From Arthrobacter sp. AFG20 (lineage in GTDB: Bacteria > Actinomycetota > Actinomycetes > Actinomycetales > Micrococcaceae): a DNA stretch of 64,000 nucleotides. Location of the stretch: contig NZ_PJMC01000004.1 of NCBI RefSeq assembly GCF_002892795.1, positions 124,001 through 188,000 of the forward strand, read 5' to 3'. The translations under genes were made by a program, and so were the position numbers. The notes beneath the pieces are model-generated. The model was not told where the DNA came from. It did not search any database and saw only the letters and a list, made by a program, of their open reading frames with translations. This document shows positions 31,988 through 41,023 of this stretch, piece by piece; within the stretch, counting starts at the first letter, position 1, and every line of letters starts with the position of its first letter.

Positions 31988-34120
31988 ATGGCCAAAGGGA
32001 TATATGTCAGTGCGACCACTCCGGGATCGGGGAAGTCGCTCATAGCGCTGGGCCTGGCGGACACGCTCCACCGGCACGCGGACCGGATCGGATTCTTCAA
32101 ACCCGTGGTCCACGGCGACGACGCCGGCGCGGATCCGATGGTGGCGCTCATGAAGTCCCGCTTCGACCTGGACGACCAGCGCTGCCGCGGCGGGCTGACG
32201 TTCACCGAGGTCAGGGGCCTGCTCGCCGAGGGCAGGCGCGAGGACATCGACTCCCGCTGCGTGGAGATCTTCGCCGAGATGGGCCGGCATTGCGACGTGA
32301 TCATCGTGGAGGGCACGGACCTCACCGGCCACGACGCCGCCGTCGAATTCGACCTCAACGCCCGCCTGGCCAACAACCTGGCCGCGCCCGTCGTGGCGGT
32401 GGTGGGCGCCAAGGGGCGCAGCGTGGCGGAGGCCGCGGCCGCCGTCGACGTTGCCCGCAAGGAACTCGCCGCGGAGAAGTGCTCGCTGCTGGCCATGATG
32501 GTGAACCGGGCGGACCCGGAGGACGTGGACGCGATCATTGCCGCCGTGAAGCCGGGCGCGTCCGGCCGGCCGGTGTACGTCTTCCCGGAGCTGGAGGATA
32601 TCGCCCGGCCCACCACCGGTGAGGTGGGTGCGGCCCTGGCGCTGCGGCAGATCGCCGGCCGCGCGGACATGGAACGGGACGTCCGTGACGTCAAGGTCGC
32701 CGCCATGAATGTGGGCAACTTTTTGAACGTGCTCGACGACGGCGCGCTGGTGATCGTGCCCGGTGACCGGGCGGACGTGATGGTGGCCTGCCTGGCGTCG
32801 TCGTTCTCGCCCGAGTTCCCCGTGCCGTCCGGGCTGATCCTCACCGGCGGCCTGGCCCCGGACGCCAACATCTACCCGCTGCTGGCCTCCGCGCCCTTCC
32901 CGGTGTTCGCCACGGAAGATGACACCTACACGACGGCCCGGCGCGTGTCCGAGGTCCGCAGCGAGATCTGGAGCGGCCACCGGCGCAAGGTGGCGTCAGC
33001 GCTGGGCCTGTGGTCCCGGCAGGTGGACGAGGCCGAGATGCTCGAGCGCCTGCACCTGCCCCGTGCCGAGCGGATGACGCCGCTGCGGTTCCTGCACGAC
33101 CTCGTCGAACGTGCCCGCTCGCAGCGCCGCCACATCGTGCTACCGGAGGGCAAGGACATCCGGATCCTGAAGGCCGCCGAAATCCTGCACCGCCGGGACG
33201 TCTGCGACCTGACGCTGCTGGGCCGGGAGTCCGACGTCCGGGAGCTCGCCGCCAGCCGGGGCATCGACCTCGCCGGCATTAACATCGTGGACCCCGCCAC
33301 GTCCGAGCTGCGCCAGGACTTCGCAGCCAGGTACGCCGAGCTCCGGTCGCACAAGGGCGTTGACCTGGCCCGGGCACTGGAGGTCATGCAGGACGAAAGC
33401 TACTTCGGCACCATGATGGTCCAGCTCGGCGTGGTGGACGGCATGGTGTCCGGCGCCGCGCACACCACGGCCCACACGATCCGCCCGGCGCTGGAGTTCG
33501 TGAAGACCCGGGAGGGCGTGAAGATCGTCTCCTCTGTGTTCCTCATGCTCATGCCGGACCGTGTGCTGGTCTATGGCGACTGCGCGGTGAACCCGGACCC
33601 GAACGTGGAGCAGCTCGCGGACATCGCGCTGGCCTCTGCCGAGACCGCGGCCCAGTTCGGGGTGGAGCCGAGGGTGGCCATGCTGTCCTACTCCACCGGC
33701 GGCTCGGGCTCGGGCGAGGCCGTGGAGGAAGTCCGGCAGGCCACCGACCTGGTCCGTGAGCGCCGCCCGGACCTCGCCGTCGAGGGCCCCATCCAGTACG
33801 ACGCCGCCGTGGATGCCTCGATCGCCGAGTCCAAGATGCCCGGCTCGTCCGTCGCCGGGCAGGCGACCGTGTTCATCTTCCCGGACCTCAACACCGGCAA
33901 CAACACGTACAAGGCGGTGCAGCAGAGCTCCGGAGCGGTCGCCGTCGGGCCCGTCCTTCAGGGGCTTCGCAAGCCCGTCAACGACCTCTCCCGCGGTTGC
34001 ACCGTGGAGGACATCGTGAACACGGTGGCCATCACCGCCATCCAGGCGCAGAGCCTGGCCGTCCCGTTGGAAACCCCCAGCACCACAGAATCGTCCGCCG
34101 TTACAGCAGCCAAGGCTTAG
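31988..34120 (+). CDS. pta: phosphate acetyltransferase
   Basis: 710 aa, matching the long (E. coli-type) Pta. The N-terminal P-loop domain resembles BioD (ATTPGSGKSLIALGL, residues 9-23), a DRTGG-like middle domain follows (about 215-330), and the catalytic PTA_PTB domain occupies about 390-690, with SGAAHTTAHTIRPAL and SYSTGGSGSG. It interconverts acetyl-CoA and acetyl-phosphate. AGAGGACAGATC precedes the ATG. ackA follows after 8 nt. Confidence 0.95.
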   Translation: MAKGIYVSATTPGSGKSLIALGLADTLHRHADRIGFFKPVVHGDDAGADPMVALMKSRFDLDDQRCRGGLTFTEVRGLLAEGRREDIDSRCVEIFAEMGRHCDVIIVEGTDLTGHDAAVEFDLNARLANNLAAPVVAVVGAKGRSVAEAAAAVDVARKELAAEKCSLLAMMVNRADPEDVDAIIAAVKPGASGRPVYVFPELEDIARPTTGEVGAALALRQIAGRADMERDVRDVKVAAMNVGNFLNVLDDGALVIVPGDRADVMVACLASSFSPEFPVPSGLILTGGLAPDANIYPLLASAPFPVFATEDDTYTTARRVSEVRSEIWSGHRRKVASALGLWSRQVDEAEMLERLHLPRAERMTPLRFLHDLVERARSQRRHIVLPEGKDIRILKAAEILHRRDVCDLTLLGRESDVRELAASRGIDLAGINIVDPATSELRQDFAARYAELRSHKGVDLARALEVMQDESYFGTMMVQLGVVDGMVSGAAHTTAHTIRPALEFVKTREGVKIVSSVFLMLMPDRVLVYGDCAVNPDPNVEQLADIALASAETAAQFGVEPRVAMLSYSTGGSGSGEAVEEVRQATDLVRERRPDLAVEGPIQYDAAVDASIAESKMPGSSVAGQATVFIFPDLNTGNNTYKAVQQSSGAVAVGPVLQGLRKPVNDLSRGCTVEDIVNTVAITAIQAQSLAVPLETPSTTESSAVTAAKA

Positions 34121-34128
34121 GAGGCCCC

Positions 34129-35283
34129 ATGCTCGTGCTTGTCATCAACTCCGGCTCGTCCTCGCTCAAGTACCAGGTGCGCGACGTCGCCACGGGCAGC
34201 GTGCTCACCGAGGGCCTGATCGAGCGGATCGGGGTGTCCAACGGCGGCCAGGGCGACGGCGAGGTGGTGGGCCCGGCGGACCATGCCGAAGCCCTCGAAC
34301 AGGTGGACGCGGCCATTCATGAGGTGCTGGGCGAGCGGCAGCTGGACGCGGTGGGGCATCGGGTGGTGCACGGCGGCGAGCGGTTCGGCGAGCCCGTGCT
34401 GGTCGATAACGAGATCACCCGCGCCATCGAACGGCTCAACCCGCTGGCGCCGCTGCACAACCCCGCCAACGTGCTGGGCATCCGCGCCATCACGAAGAAG
34501 TGGCCGGACATGCCGCAGGTGGCCGTGTTCGACACCGCCTTCCACCGCAGCCTGCCCGAGCACGCCTGGCGCTACGCCGTTCCCGACGAGCTCTACACCA
34601 ACCACGGGATCCGGCGGTACGGCTTCCACGGCACTTCGCACGGATACGTCACTAACCGTGCTGCCGCGCTGCTGGACATTCCGGTGGAGGAGTTCGACGG
34701 CGTGATCGCACACCTGGGCAACGGCGCCTCCGTCACGGCGATCCGGGGCGGCAAGTCCGTGGACACATCGATGGGCTTCACGCCGCTGGAGGGCCTGGTC
34801 ATGGGGACCCGTTCCGGCGACCTGGACCCGTCCATCCTGGTGTTCCTGGCCCGCACCGGCTGGAACGCCGAGGACCTCGATTCGATGCTCAACCGCGAGT
34901 CCGGGCTCAAGGGGCTGGCCGGCAACAACGACATGCGGTCGGTGGTGGAGGCAGCCGAGTCCGGTGATTCCCGCGCGGCCACCGCCCTCGCGGTCACCTC
35001 CTACCGGCTGGCCAAGTACATCGGCGGCTACCACGTGGCGGTCGGCGGGGCGAAGGCGCTGGTGTTCACGGCCGGGATCGGCGAGAACTCGCACCAGTTC
35101 CGTGCCTTGGTGGGGGAGAAGCTGGGGGCGCTGGGCATCGAGCTCGACGCCGGGCTGAACAGTGAGCGGTCCAAGGAACCCCGCGTGATTTCCACCGAGG
35201 CTTCCGCCATCCCCGTGCTGGTGGTGCCCACGGACGAAGAGCGCGCCATCGCCGAGGCTACAGCCGCCGTCGTTGGAGGCTAG
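34129..35283 (+). CDS. ackA: acetate kinase
   Basis: 384 aa. LVINSGSSSLKYQV is the N-terminal acetokinase signature, HRVVHGGERF and RYGFHGTSHGYV carry active-site residues, and FTAGIGENSHQFRALV closes the ATP fold. It makes ATP from acetyl-phosphate or runs the reverse reaction for acetate uptake. The ATG at 34129 follows TTAGGAGG, which contains the pta stop codon, so pta-ackA form one transcript. Confidence 0.96.
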   Translation: MLVLVINSGSSSLKYQVRDVATGSVLTEGLIERIGVSNGGQGDGEVVGPADHAEALEQVDAAIHEVLGERQLDAVGHRVVHGGERFGEPVLVDNEITRAIERLNPLAPLHNPANVLGIRAITKKWPDMPQVAVFDTAFHRSLPEHAWRYAVPDELYTNHGIRRYGFHGTSHGYVTNRAAALLDIPVEEFDGVIAHLGNGASVTAIRGGKSVDTSMGFTPLEGLVMGTRSGDLDPSILVFLARTGWNAEDLDSMLNRESGLKGLAGNNDMRSVVEAAESGDSRAATALAVTSYRLAKYIGGYHVAVGGAKALVFTAGIGENSHQFRALVGEKLGALGIELDAGLNSERSKEPRVISTEASAIPVLVVPTDEERAIAEATAAVVGG

Positions 35284-35314
35284 GCGCCTGGTCAGCGGGC
35301 GCAGTCAACAGTCC

Positions 35315-36850
35315 TCAGCCGGGCCAAACGTCCTGTCGGGCCAGGCGGTCAGTGAACTCGGCGGCGGGGAGGGGGCGGCTGAAGTAGTAGCCCTGCCCGC
35401 TGATGCAGCCCGTGCTGCGGAGGTGCTCGGCCTGCTCCGCGTTCTCGACGCCCTCCCACACAGCCTCAAGCCCGCAGGCCCGGATGAGTTGGTGGATGGC
35501 GGCGATCAGGGCCGGCTGCGCGGGGTCGCTACCGAGGGCGGTGAGCAGTGTCCGGTCCACCTTGACCCGGTCCACGGGCAGGCGCCGGAGGTAGCTGATG
35601 GACGAGTACCCGGTGCCGAAGTCGTCGATCTCCAAGCCCACGCCCAGCTTCCGGAGGCTGGCGAGCGTGTACCTGTCGAGCTCGTTGCCTTGGATGATCG
35701 CGCCTTCCGTGAGCTCCAGGACCAGGAGGGCCGGCTCGAGGTCCGCGGCGGTGAGCGCTTCCCGGACGTCCTCAATGAATTGGAGCCGCTGAAGGTCCGC
35801 CGCCGTAATGTTGATGCGCATGTCGAAGTCGTGTCGGCTGGTTGCGGAGGACGTTCGCCAGAGCCGGAGCTGCTCCACCGCATTCTTCAGCACCCAGTTG
35901 CCAAGCTCCGAGATCAGGCCGGTTTCCTCGGCGACGGGGATGAACTCGTCCGGCATGATCAGGCCGCGCTTGGGGTGTCTCCAGCGGATCAGGGCCTCCA
36001 CGCCTTCGATTTTGCCTGAGGCAAGTTCGATGACCGGCTGGTAGTACAGCACCAGCTGGTCGGTGGCGATAGCCTCGCGCAGCTCCCCCACCAGCTGGTT
36101 GCGGAGCTGCCGGGCATGCAGCATGGCCGGTTCGAACACGCGCAGCTTGTTGCGGCCGTCGGCCTTGGAGGCGTACATCGCGATGTCCGCCTCCATCAGC
36201 AGTTCCTCCGATGTCTCGCCGGGATCCGCAATCCGAAGCCCCAGGCTCGCGCCGCAACGGATGGTTTTGCCGTCCACTTGAAGGGTTCCGTTGAGCGAAT
36301 CCAGGATCCGGTTTCCGACGGCGGCCGCCTTGGCCGGCGTGGTGGCAGGGAGCAGGACGGCGAACTCGTCGCCGCCCAGCCGGGCCACCATGTCGCCGTC
36401 GCGCACGCACGAGCGGATCCGTGCCCCCACAGTGGCCAGCACCTGGTCGCCCATGGAGTGGCCGTACGAATCATTGATGCTCTTGAATGCGTCCAGGTCC
36501 AGCAGCAGCAGCGCCGGCGGAAGCCCGCCGTCGGCCACCTCTGCCTGGGCCGCGTTGACGGCGCTGACCAGCGCCGACCGGTTGTAGAGTCCCGTCAGCG
36601 AATCGGTGAGCGCCATCTGCTGCAGCTCTTCGTGCGCTGCGTTGAGCATGCGCGTGCGCAATTCCACGCGCTGCTCGAGCTCCTGGTAGATGATCTGCAG
36701 GTCCTCGGCGAGCAGGTTGGTGCCCATGATCACCGCGTCCAGCTCGTCCCTGGCCTCGGAAATTTCAATGCGCGAGTGGAGTTCCCCGGCTGCCAGGCGG
36801 ACGATTCCGTCGAGCAGCTTCCCGAGCCGGGGATCGTCGTTAGAGAACAT
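35315..36850 (-). CDS. GGDEF-EAL cyclic-di-GMP turnover protein
   Basis: 511 aa, no membrane segment. An N-terminal helical HAMP-like/coiled region (about 1-80) leads to a GGDEF domain with intact ARLGGDEFAVLLP, then an EAL domain with EALIRWRHP, NITAADL, LELTEG, EIDDFGTGYSSISYLRRL, VKVDRTLL and GQGYYFSRPLP, so catalytic residues for both synthesis and hydrolysis of c-di-GMP appear present. The start at 36850 overlaps the end of the STAS-like gene by 11 nt. It is the last gene of a three-gene overlapping operon and is probably switched by its upstream partners. Confidence 0.92.
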   Translation of the reverse strand: MFSNDDPRLGKLLDGIVRLAAGELHSRIEISEARDELDAVIMGTNLLAEDLQIIYQELEQRVELRTRMLNAAHEELQQMALTDSLTGLYNRSALVSAVNAAQAEVADGGLPPALLLLDLDAFKSINDSYGHSMGDQVLATVGARIRSCVRDGDMVARLGGDEFAVLLPATTPAKAAAVGNRILDSLNGTLQVDGKTIRCGASLGLRIADPGETSEELLMEADIAMYASKADGRNKLRVFEPAMLHARQLRNQLVGELREAIATDQLVLYYQPVIELASGKIEGVEALIRWRHPKRGLIMPDEFIPVAEETGLISELGNWVLKNAVEQLRLWRTSSATSRHDFDMRINITAADLQRLQFIEDVREALTAADLEPALLVLELTEGAIIQGNELDRYTLASLRKLGVGLEIDDFGTGYSSISYLRRLPVDRVKVDRTLLTALGSDPAQPALIAAIHQLIRACGLEAVWEGVENAEQAEHLRSTGCISGQGYYFSRPLPAAEFTDRLARQDVWPG

Positions 36851-37256
36851 CGTCAAGGCGGCCCAACCAGTCGAGGGCGTCGTTTTCCGCGGTGAAATAG
36901 CGGGCCGGCACGGAGCTGAATTCGCCGCCCAGCAGAAAGTGCCCCAGCAGCCTGTCCACCGGGGATTCACCCAGGATCGCCCAGGCGGATACCGACGGGA
37001 TCGCTGCGTACGCAGCCCGTGCCGCGCGGGTCACGGAGGCCACTCCCGTCAGTTCAAGTACGACGGCGACCCTCCGGTCGCCGGCCAGCTCGCCGAGGCG
37101 GGTGTGCAGTTGGGCGGCCGCAGTCTCGTTCAGGTGCGCGCCGGGCGGGAGGACCGCCTTGACGGCAAGGTCGGGCAACACAGTGAAGACGGCAGCGGCG
37201 GGAGGCGCCCCGGGCTGCAGCGGCGCGGCACCGGGAAACACTCTGGCTTCTGGCAT
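36840..37256 (-). CDS. STAS/SpoIIAA-like protein, signalling cluster
   Basis: 138 aa soluble alpha/beta protein. VAVVLELTGVASVTRAARAAY and SAWAILGESPVDRLLGHFLLG, then ARYFTAENDALDWLGRL, show the same pattern as the protein at 40612-40986 (LLGSSPVDRVMANFFLG, RFFTSEADALAWL). They are clearly paralogues of a STAS-like or SpoIIAA-like fold found in Arthrobacter. Such domains usually act as phospho-switches or partner-binding modules. The ATG overlaps the upstream TAA by one base, and the 3' end overlaps the GGDEF-EAL start. Confidence 0.7.
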   Translation of the reverse strand: MPEARVFPGAAPLQPGAPPAAAVFTVLPDLAVKAVLPPGAHLNETAAAQLHTRLGELAGDRRVAVVLELTGVASVTRAARAAYAAIPSVSAWAILGESPVDRLLGHFLLGGEFSSVPARYFTAENDALDWLGRLDDVL

Positions 37257-38317
37257 TACCCCCCCTGGAGAAATTGCTGTTGGCGCCGGTCCGAAGGCTC
37301 CGCTGAGGCGATGAAACCACGGACGGTGGCGCTACGCTCCGGTGCAGCAGCTGTATCGAACAGCGTAGCGGCATCGTCAAGCATCTGCAGCGATTCCGGT
37401 TCGTGTCCCTGCGCCATCAGTGCCTTGCCCAGGATGAAGGTGGCTTCCGCCGCGGTTTGGGTGGCAAGGATGGGAAACTTGCTGCGAAGCGGGGTCAGGA
37501 GGCTGATTGCCGTTTCCATGTCCCCGGTGAGGTAGCACCAGTGGGCACGGACCAGTGACATCTCAAGGATGTCCCGTTCGCTGCCGCCCACCACTTCGGT
37601 GGCAAGTTCCGCGCGTTCGATGCAGCGCAGCGTTGCGGCGTCGGCCAGCTTGGCCTGCAGTCGCATTTCCGCAGAGGCGCGGTTGAAGCGAGCCCACAGG
37701 GCGACGTCCTGCGAGGGGGAGAGTTTGCCCGCGGCCAGGTCGTGGTAGTGGCCGCCTTCACCAACCCGGGTGCTGAGGAACGCGACGTTGCCAATCACCC
37801 AGTAGGCCTTGCCAGCCGTATCTTCATCCACGTGGTCGGTGAGCAGCGACTCCAGGTCCATGCACTCCTGCCAGGCGTCCTCGAGCCGGCCACTTTCCGC
37901 GAGGGCGGCGATCAGGGCCTGCTGGGCGTGAATGTGCAGGTATACATTTTCGAAGTCGCCGGCCACCAGCCCGGCCGCGGTGGAAGCTGCATCCACTGCT
38001 TCGTGGAGCCGGCCAAGGCCCTGCAGTGAATGCGCCAGCAGCATTGCTGCCCGGGCACCCAGATCGGGGGCCGAACCCGCAACCGGGTGGGCCGCGAGTT
38101 CCGCGGCGAGCTTTTGGCACTCCTGCATGGCGCCCTGGTCCCGCAGGCATTCGGCCTGCAACAGGACCATTTTCCACCAGCGCAGCTCGTCGCCGGCCTC
38201 GCGGGCCAGTTCCGCGGCGTGCCCGGCCTGATCGTGTCCGGCGGTGTAGTCCCGCCGCTTCCAGCTTTCGCGCGCAGCCAGCTCTGCAATCACGAACGGG
38301 GACAGGTCACGCTGCAT
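37256..38317 (-). CDS. TPR-like helical-repeat protein (possible peptide-responsive regulator)
   Basis: 353 aa, almost all alpha-helical, with repeated Ala-rich helix pairs resembling tetratricopeptide repeats (AAMLLAHSLQGLGRLHEAVDAAS; ALIAALAESGRLEDAWQECMDLE; AEATFILGKALMAQGHEPESL). There is no helix-turn-helix, so it is unlike PlcR/Rgg and closer in plan to Rap phosphatases. I chose the ATG at 38317 because GGGAG lies 7 nt upstream; 38323 is also possible. It is divergent from a secreted-peptide gene and heads an operon ending in GGDEF-EAL. A peptide-binding role is inference. Confidence 0.72.
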   Translation of the reverse strand: MQRDLSPFVIAELAARESWKRRDYTAGHDQAGHAAELAREAGDELRWWKMVLLQAECLRDQGAMQECQKLAAELAAHPVAGSAPDLGARAAMLLAHSLQGLGRLHEAVDAASTAAGLVAGDFENVYLHIHAQQALIAALAESGRLEDAWQECMDLESLLTDHVDEDTAGKAYWVIGNVAFLSTRVGEGGHYHDLAAGKLSPSQDVALWARFNRASAEMRLQAKLADAATLRCIERAELATEVVGGSERDILEMSLVRAHWCYLTGDMETAISLLTPLRSKFPILATQTAAEATFILGKALMAQGHEPESLQMLDDAATLFDTAAAPERSATVRGFIASAEPSDRRQQQFLQGG

Positions 38318-38535
38318 AGGCATGCTCCCAATTATGCATAATCTCGTCCGCGGAAGGCCGAGGTACAAGGCAGAACAAGGGTTGTTACGGCGATTGCAAG
38401 AGCGGTCGGGAAAAACATGGCAAATCCTTCGGAATTGACAGGATTTGACTTGACCAAACCTTGATCTGATGACCGTATACTGTCGCCGTAATGTGCAATT
38501 CGGTTTACAGCTACAAACAACGAAAGGGACAGCGG
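38318..38535. promoter_or_regulatory. divergent promoter region, TPR gene / peptide gene
   Basis: Plus-strand -10 TATACT near 38477-38482. It is preceded by three close TTGA(C/T) repeats (about 38437-38463: TTGACAGGAT, TTGACTTGACC, CTTGATC) that could be a -35 plus activator sites. On the minus strand CATAAT lies just before the TPR start. Confidence 0.45.
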
Positions 38536-38694
38536 ATGAAGAAACTTGCCGCAACACTTGTTATGACCGGCATCCTTGCAGTCGCAGGCTTCGCTGCTCC
38601 TGCCAATGCGGCGTCGAAGGACAAGGACGTCTCCACGTCCTCGACTTCGAGCTCCGAGGTCAATTACGCCAGCGTCGGCTGGTGGCCCCACTAG
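38536..38694 (+). CDS. small secreted peptide precursor
   Basis: 52 aa. MKKLAATLVMTGILAVAGFA plus APANA is a clean Sec signal peptide (cleavage after residue 25). It leaves a 27-residue Ser/Thr-rich peptide that ends EVNYASVGWWPH, with no Cys. AAAGGGACAGCGG precedes the ATG. A strong terminator follows 27 nt after the stop, so it is a separate transcription unit. Size, export signal and position beside a TPR protein suggest a signalling peptide; it could equally be a small envelope factor. I do not recognise a family. Confidence 0.72.
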   Translation: MKKLAATLVMTGILAVAGFAAPANAASKDKDVSTSSTSSSEVNYASVGWWPH

Positions 38695-38720
38695 GACTGG
38701 CCCCTGGCCGAGCAAAATTG

Positions 38721-38761
38721 CGAAAGCCGCCCCGGACCCTAATGGCCCGGGGCGGCTTTCG
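38721..38761. terminator. terminator between the peptide gene and histidine kinase
   Basis: Perfect 15-bp stem CGAAAGCCGCCCCGG (38721-38735) / CCGGGGCGGCTTTCG (38747-38761), then TTT. Confidence 0.88.
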
Positions 38762-38780
38762 TTTGGGCTCAGCCGGTTGT

Positions 38781-40478
38781 TTAGGCGTCGGGCGTGGGGC
38801 CGCCGGACCCTGCGTCGTCGTCGTCCCCGGCCTGGGGCCCGTCCACCGGAAGGGTCACGGATACGGTGGTTCCCTTGCCCAGAACGGACGAAAGGTCCAG
38901 TGAGCCGCCATGGCGGCGGACGATGTCCTGTGCGATGGCGAGTCCCAGACCGCTTCCCGGGATGGCCGCAGAGGAAGCATTGGATGCCCGGTAGAAACGC
39001 GTGAACACCTGGGCGATTTCCTGATCGGGAATCCCCACCCCTGTGTCCGTGATGCTCACGGCGGCGCAGGGGCTCCCGCCGGCGGAGTCAGCGGACATGA
39101 AGGTGATGCTGATCCGCCCGCCATGGGGGGTGAACTTGATGGCGTTCGCCACGATGTTGGTGAAGACCTGCTCCAGCTGGGCCTCGTCGGCCTGGACCTT
39201 GACGTCCTCGTGCGAGTCGGCGCCGGCGATGGTGACGTTCCGCGACTCGGCGAGCGGGCGCAGTGCGGCCACAACGATCCGCAGGACCTGGCCGAGCTCC
39301 ACCTGCTTGAGGTTCAGGGTGCCGGGGGTGTCTTGCTGGGAGACCGTGAGCATGTCCTCGATCAGCCGTCGGAGGCGGTCGGAGTTCCGCGAGATGACGT
39401 CCATCATGGATTCGATGCCCGCGGGAACGGGGCCCCCGGCTCCATCGCGGATCATGTCGAGGTAGGCCGTGATGGACGTGAGCGGCGTGCGGAGCTCGTG
39501 GTTGACCGTGGCGAGGAAGTCTGTCTTGGCCTTGTCCAGTTCCCGGAGCTGCTGCAGCACCTGCAACTGGGCGCTGATCAGGTGGCCCTGGATGAGGCTG
39601 TGGGCGAGGTTGCCGGCGACGTGCTGGATAAGGGCGATCTCGGCCCTGGTCCAGTCGCGGGGTCCCGCCACCTGCGCCATCCAGACGATGCCCAGGGCCG
39701 TCTCGCCTTCTCCGACGGGCAAGGCAACCGACGCGCGGACCCGGCCCAGGCCGGACCACTCACGCAATCCCTCGGCCAGTGCTGCCGATTGTTCGGCCTG
39801 GTGGTCCGGAACCGCGAGGGCCTCGGCCGCCGACCACAGGGACGTCGTCTGCTCCCGGGCTGCATCCTCGAAGGACCCGAGCGTGTCTGGCAATTTGGCG
39901 TGGCCGGGCAGGCACCACTGGGCGCTGATCCTTGGCACGCGCGAATCCTGGAAGGTGGTGAACCAGACGTGGTCCACCCCAAGGGATTCCCCGAAGCCGC
40001 GGACCAGGTGCCCCGCCATCTGCTGGGGACTATTGGTGCCGCGGATGGCGGCCGAGACGTTGCGGAGGCTTTCGCGCAGAAACTCGGCTTCAGCACGGAT
40101 GCGGCGGCGTTCCCGGGCCCGGCCAATGAGCGTTTCCACCCGATGGGTCAGCTCCCGGGCGGCGGCGTCATAAGCGATGTAGTCGGCGATGCCCCAAGGT
40201 TCGAGCTGGGCTAGGTCGAAGTCGCCGGCGAGGTCCACCAGCAGCAGCACCGGGGTGCCCTCCCACGCGTACCCGTCCGTCAGTTCGGTATCAAGAAGTA
40301 CGACGGCGGCGCTGTTGCCTTCCAGCGCATCGGCGAGTGATCCGGCGTCGGGCGCTTTGCGGACGGTAAAACCCGAATCGGTGAGAACCGACGCCACCGC
40401 GTCCAGGCGGGCGGCATCGGTGAGCGCGACCACCGCCTCGCGAGGTGCGGAGGCAAACTCCGCCGGTGCCTGGACCAT
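38781..40478 (-). CDS. cytoplasmic sensor histidine kinase with GAF domain
   Basis: 565 aa without membrane helices. Residues 1-120 look like a degenerate receiver (VVALTDAARLDAVASVL, AVVLLDTELTDG), followed by a GAF domain (about 160-290). HisKA contains FLATVNHELRTPLTSITAYL (phospho-His), and the HATPase_c contains NIVANAIKFTP (N box), TDTGVGIPDQE (G1) and GSGLGLAIAQDIVRRHGG (G2). It ends in an acidic tail. No response regulator is adjacent; the STAS-like protein or TPR protein may take that place. AGGGGGCAC precedes the ATG. Confidence 0.9.
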   Translation of the reverse strand: MVQAPAEFASAPREAVVALTDAARLDAVASVLTDSGFTVRKAPDAGSLADALEGNSAAVVLLDTELTDGYAWEGTPVLLLVDLAGDFDLAQLEPWGIADYIAYDAAARELTHRVETLIGRARERRRIRAEAEFLRESLRNVSAAIRGTNSPQQMAGHLVRGFGESLGVDHVWFTTFQDSRVPRISAQWCLPGHAKLPDTLGSFEDAAREQTTSLWSAAEALAVPDHQAEQSAALAEGLREWSGLGRVRASVALPVGEGETALGIVWMAQVAGPRDWTRAEIALIQHVAGNLAHSLIQGHLISAQLQVLQQLRELDKAKTDFLATVNHELRTPLTSITAYLDMIRDGAGGPVPAGIESMMDVISRNSDRLRRLIEDMLTVSQQDTPGTLNLKQVELGQVLRIVVAALRPLAESRNVTIAGADSHEDVKVQADEAQLEQVFTNIVANAIKFTPHGGRISITFMSADSAGGSPCAAVSITDTGVGIPDQEIAQVFTRFYRASNASSAAIPGSGLGLAIAQDIVRRHGGSLDLSSVLGKGTTVSVTLPVDGPQAGDDDDAGSGGPTPDA

Positions 40479-40611
40479 GTGCCCCCTGTGTTGCGAGTGC
40501 CTTTTGAGGCTACCGTGACTTTGGACTCACATTATCAGTCCGCGGAGCGTTGGCCGCGTACGGATGGCTGTACCGTGATACTTGTCCCCTTAGCTACTGC
40601 GGAGGTTTGAT

Positions 40612-40986
40612 TTGGATTCCTACAGCACGGGCCGGCGCACGCTGTTCGACCTGGAATTGGATCCCGAAGACCTGCTGCGGCTGACCTGGGCGCGGGACGC
40701 CAGCATCACCGAGGCCGATGCCGAGGCCGCCATGGAGAAGGTAAACATCCTTTGCGGTCAGAACCGGCACCCCATGCTCGTGGACATGGCCACGACCGCC
40801 GATGTGAGCCGAGGCGCGCGTGCCGTCTTCGGCCGTCCGTGCCAGGCTTCAAGGATCGCGCTGCTCGGCTCGTCTCCGGTGGACCGGGTGATGGCCAACT
40901 TCTTCCTGGGCATCAACAAGCTCCCGTGTCCGACGAGGTTTTTCACGTCCGAGGCCGACGCCCTCGCCTGGCTGAAGGTCAGGTAG
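40612..40986 (+). CDS. STAS/SpoIIAA-like protein, paralogue of the 36840 gene
   Basis: 124 aa. MLVDMATTADVSRGARAVF and ALLGSSPVDRVMANFFLGINK, then FFTSEADALAWLKV, align with the protein encoded at 36840-37256. The start is TTG at 40612 with GGAGGT five bases upstream, decisive because no ATG or GTG lies nearby. It is divergent from the histidine kinase, with a 133-bp promoter region between them. Probably a signalling partner; binding target unknown. Confidence 0.7.
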   Translation: MDSYSTGRRTLFDLELDPEDLLRLTWARDASITEADAEAAMEKVNILCGQNRHPMLVDMATTADVSRGARAVFGRPCQASRIALLGSSPVDRVMANFFLGINKLPCPTRFFTSEADALAWLKVR

Positions 40987-41023
40987 TCCCAGGTCCTGCT
41001 CGCCGGCTGGCTACTTCGCGCCC

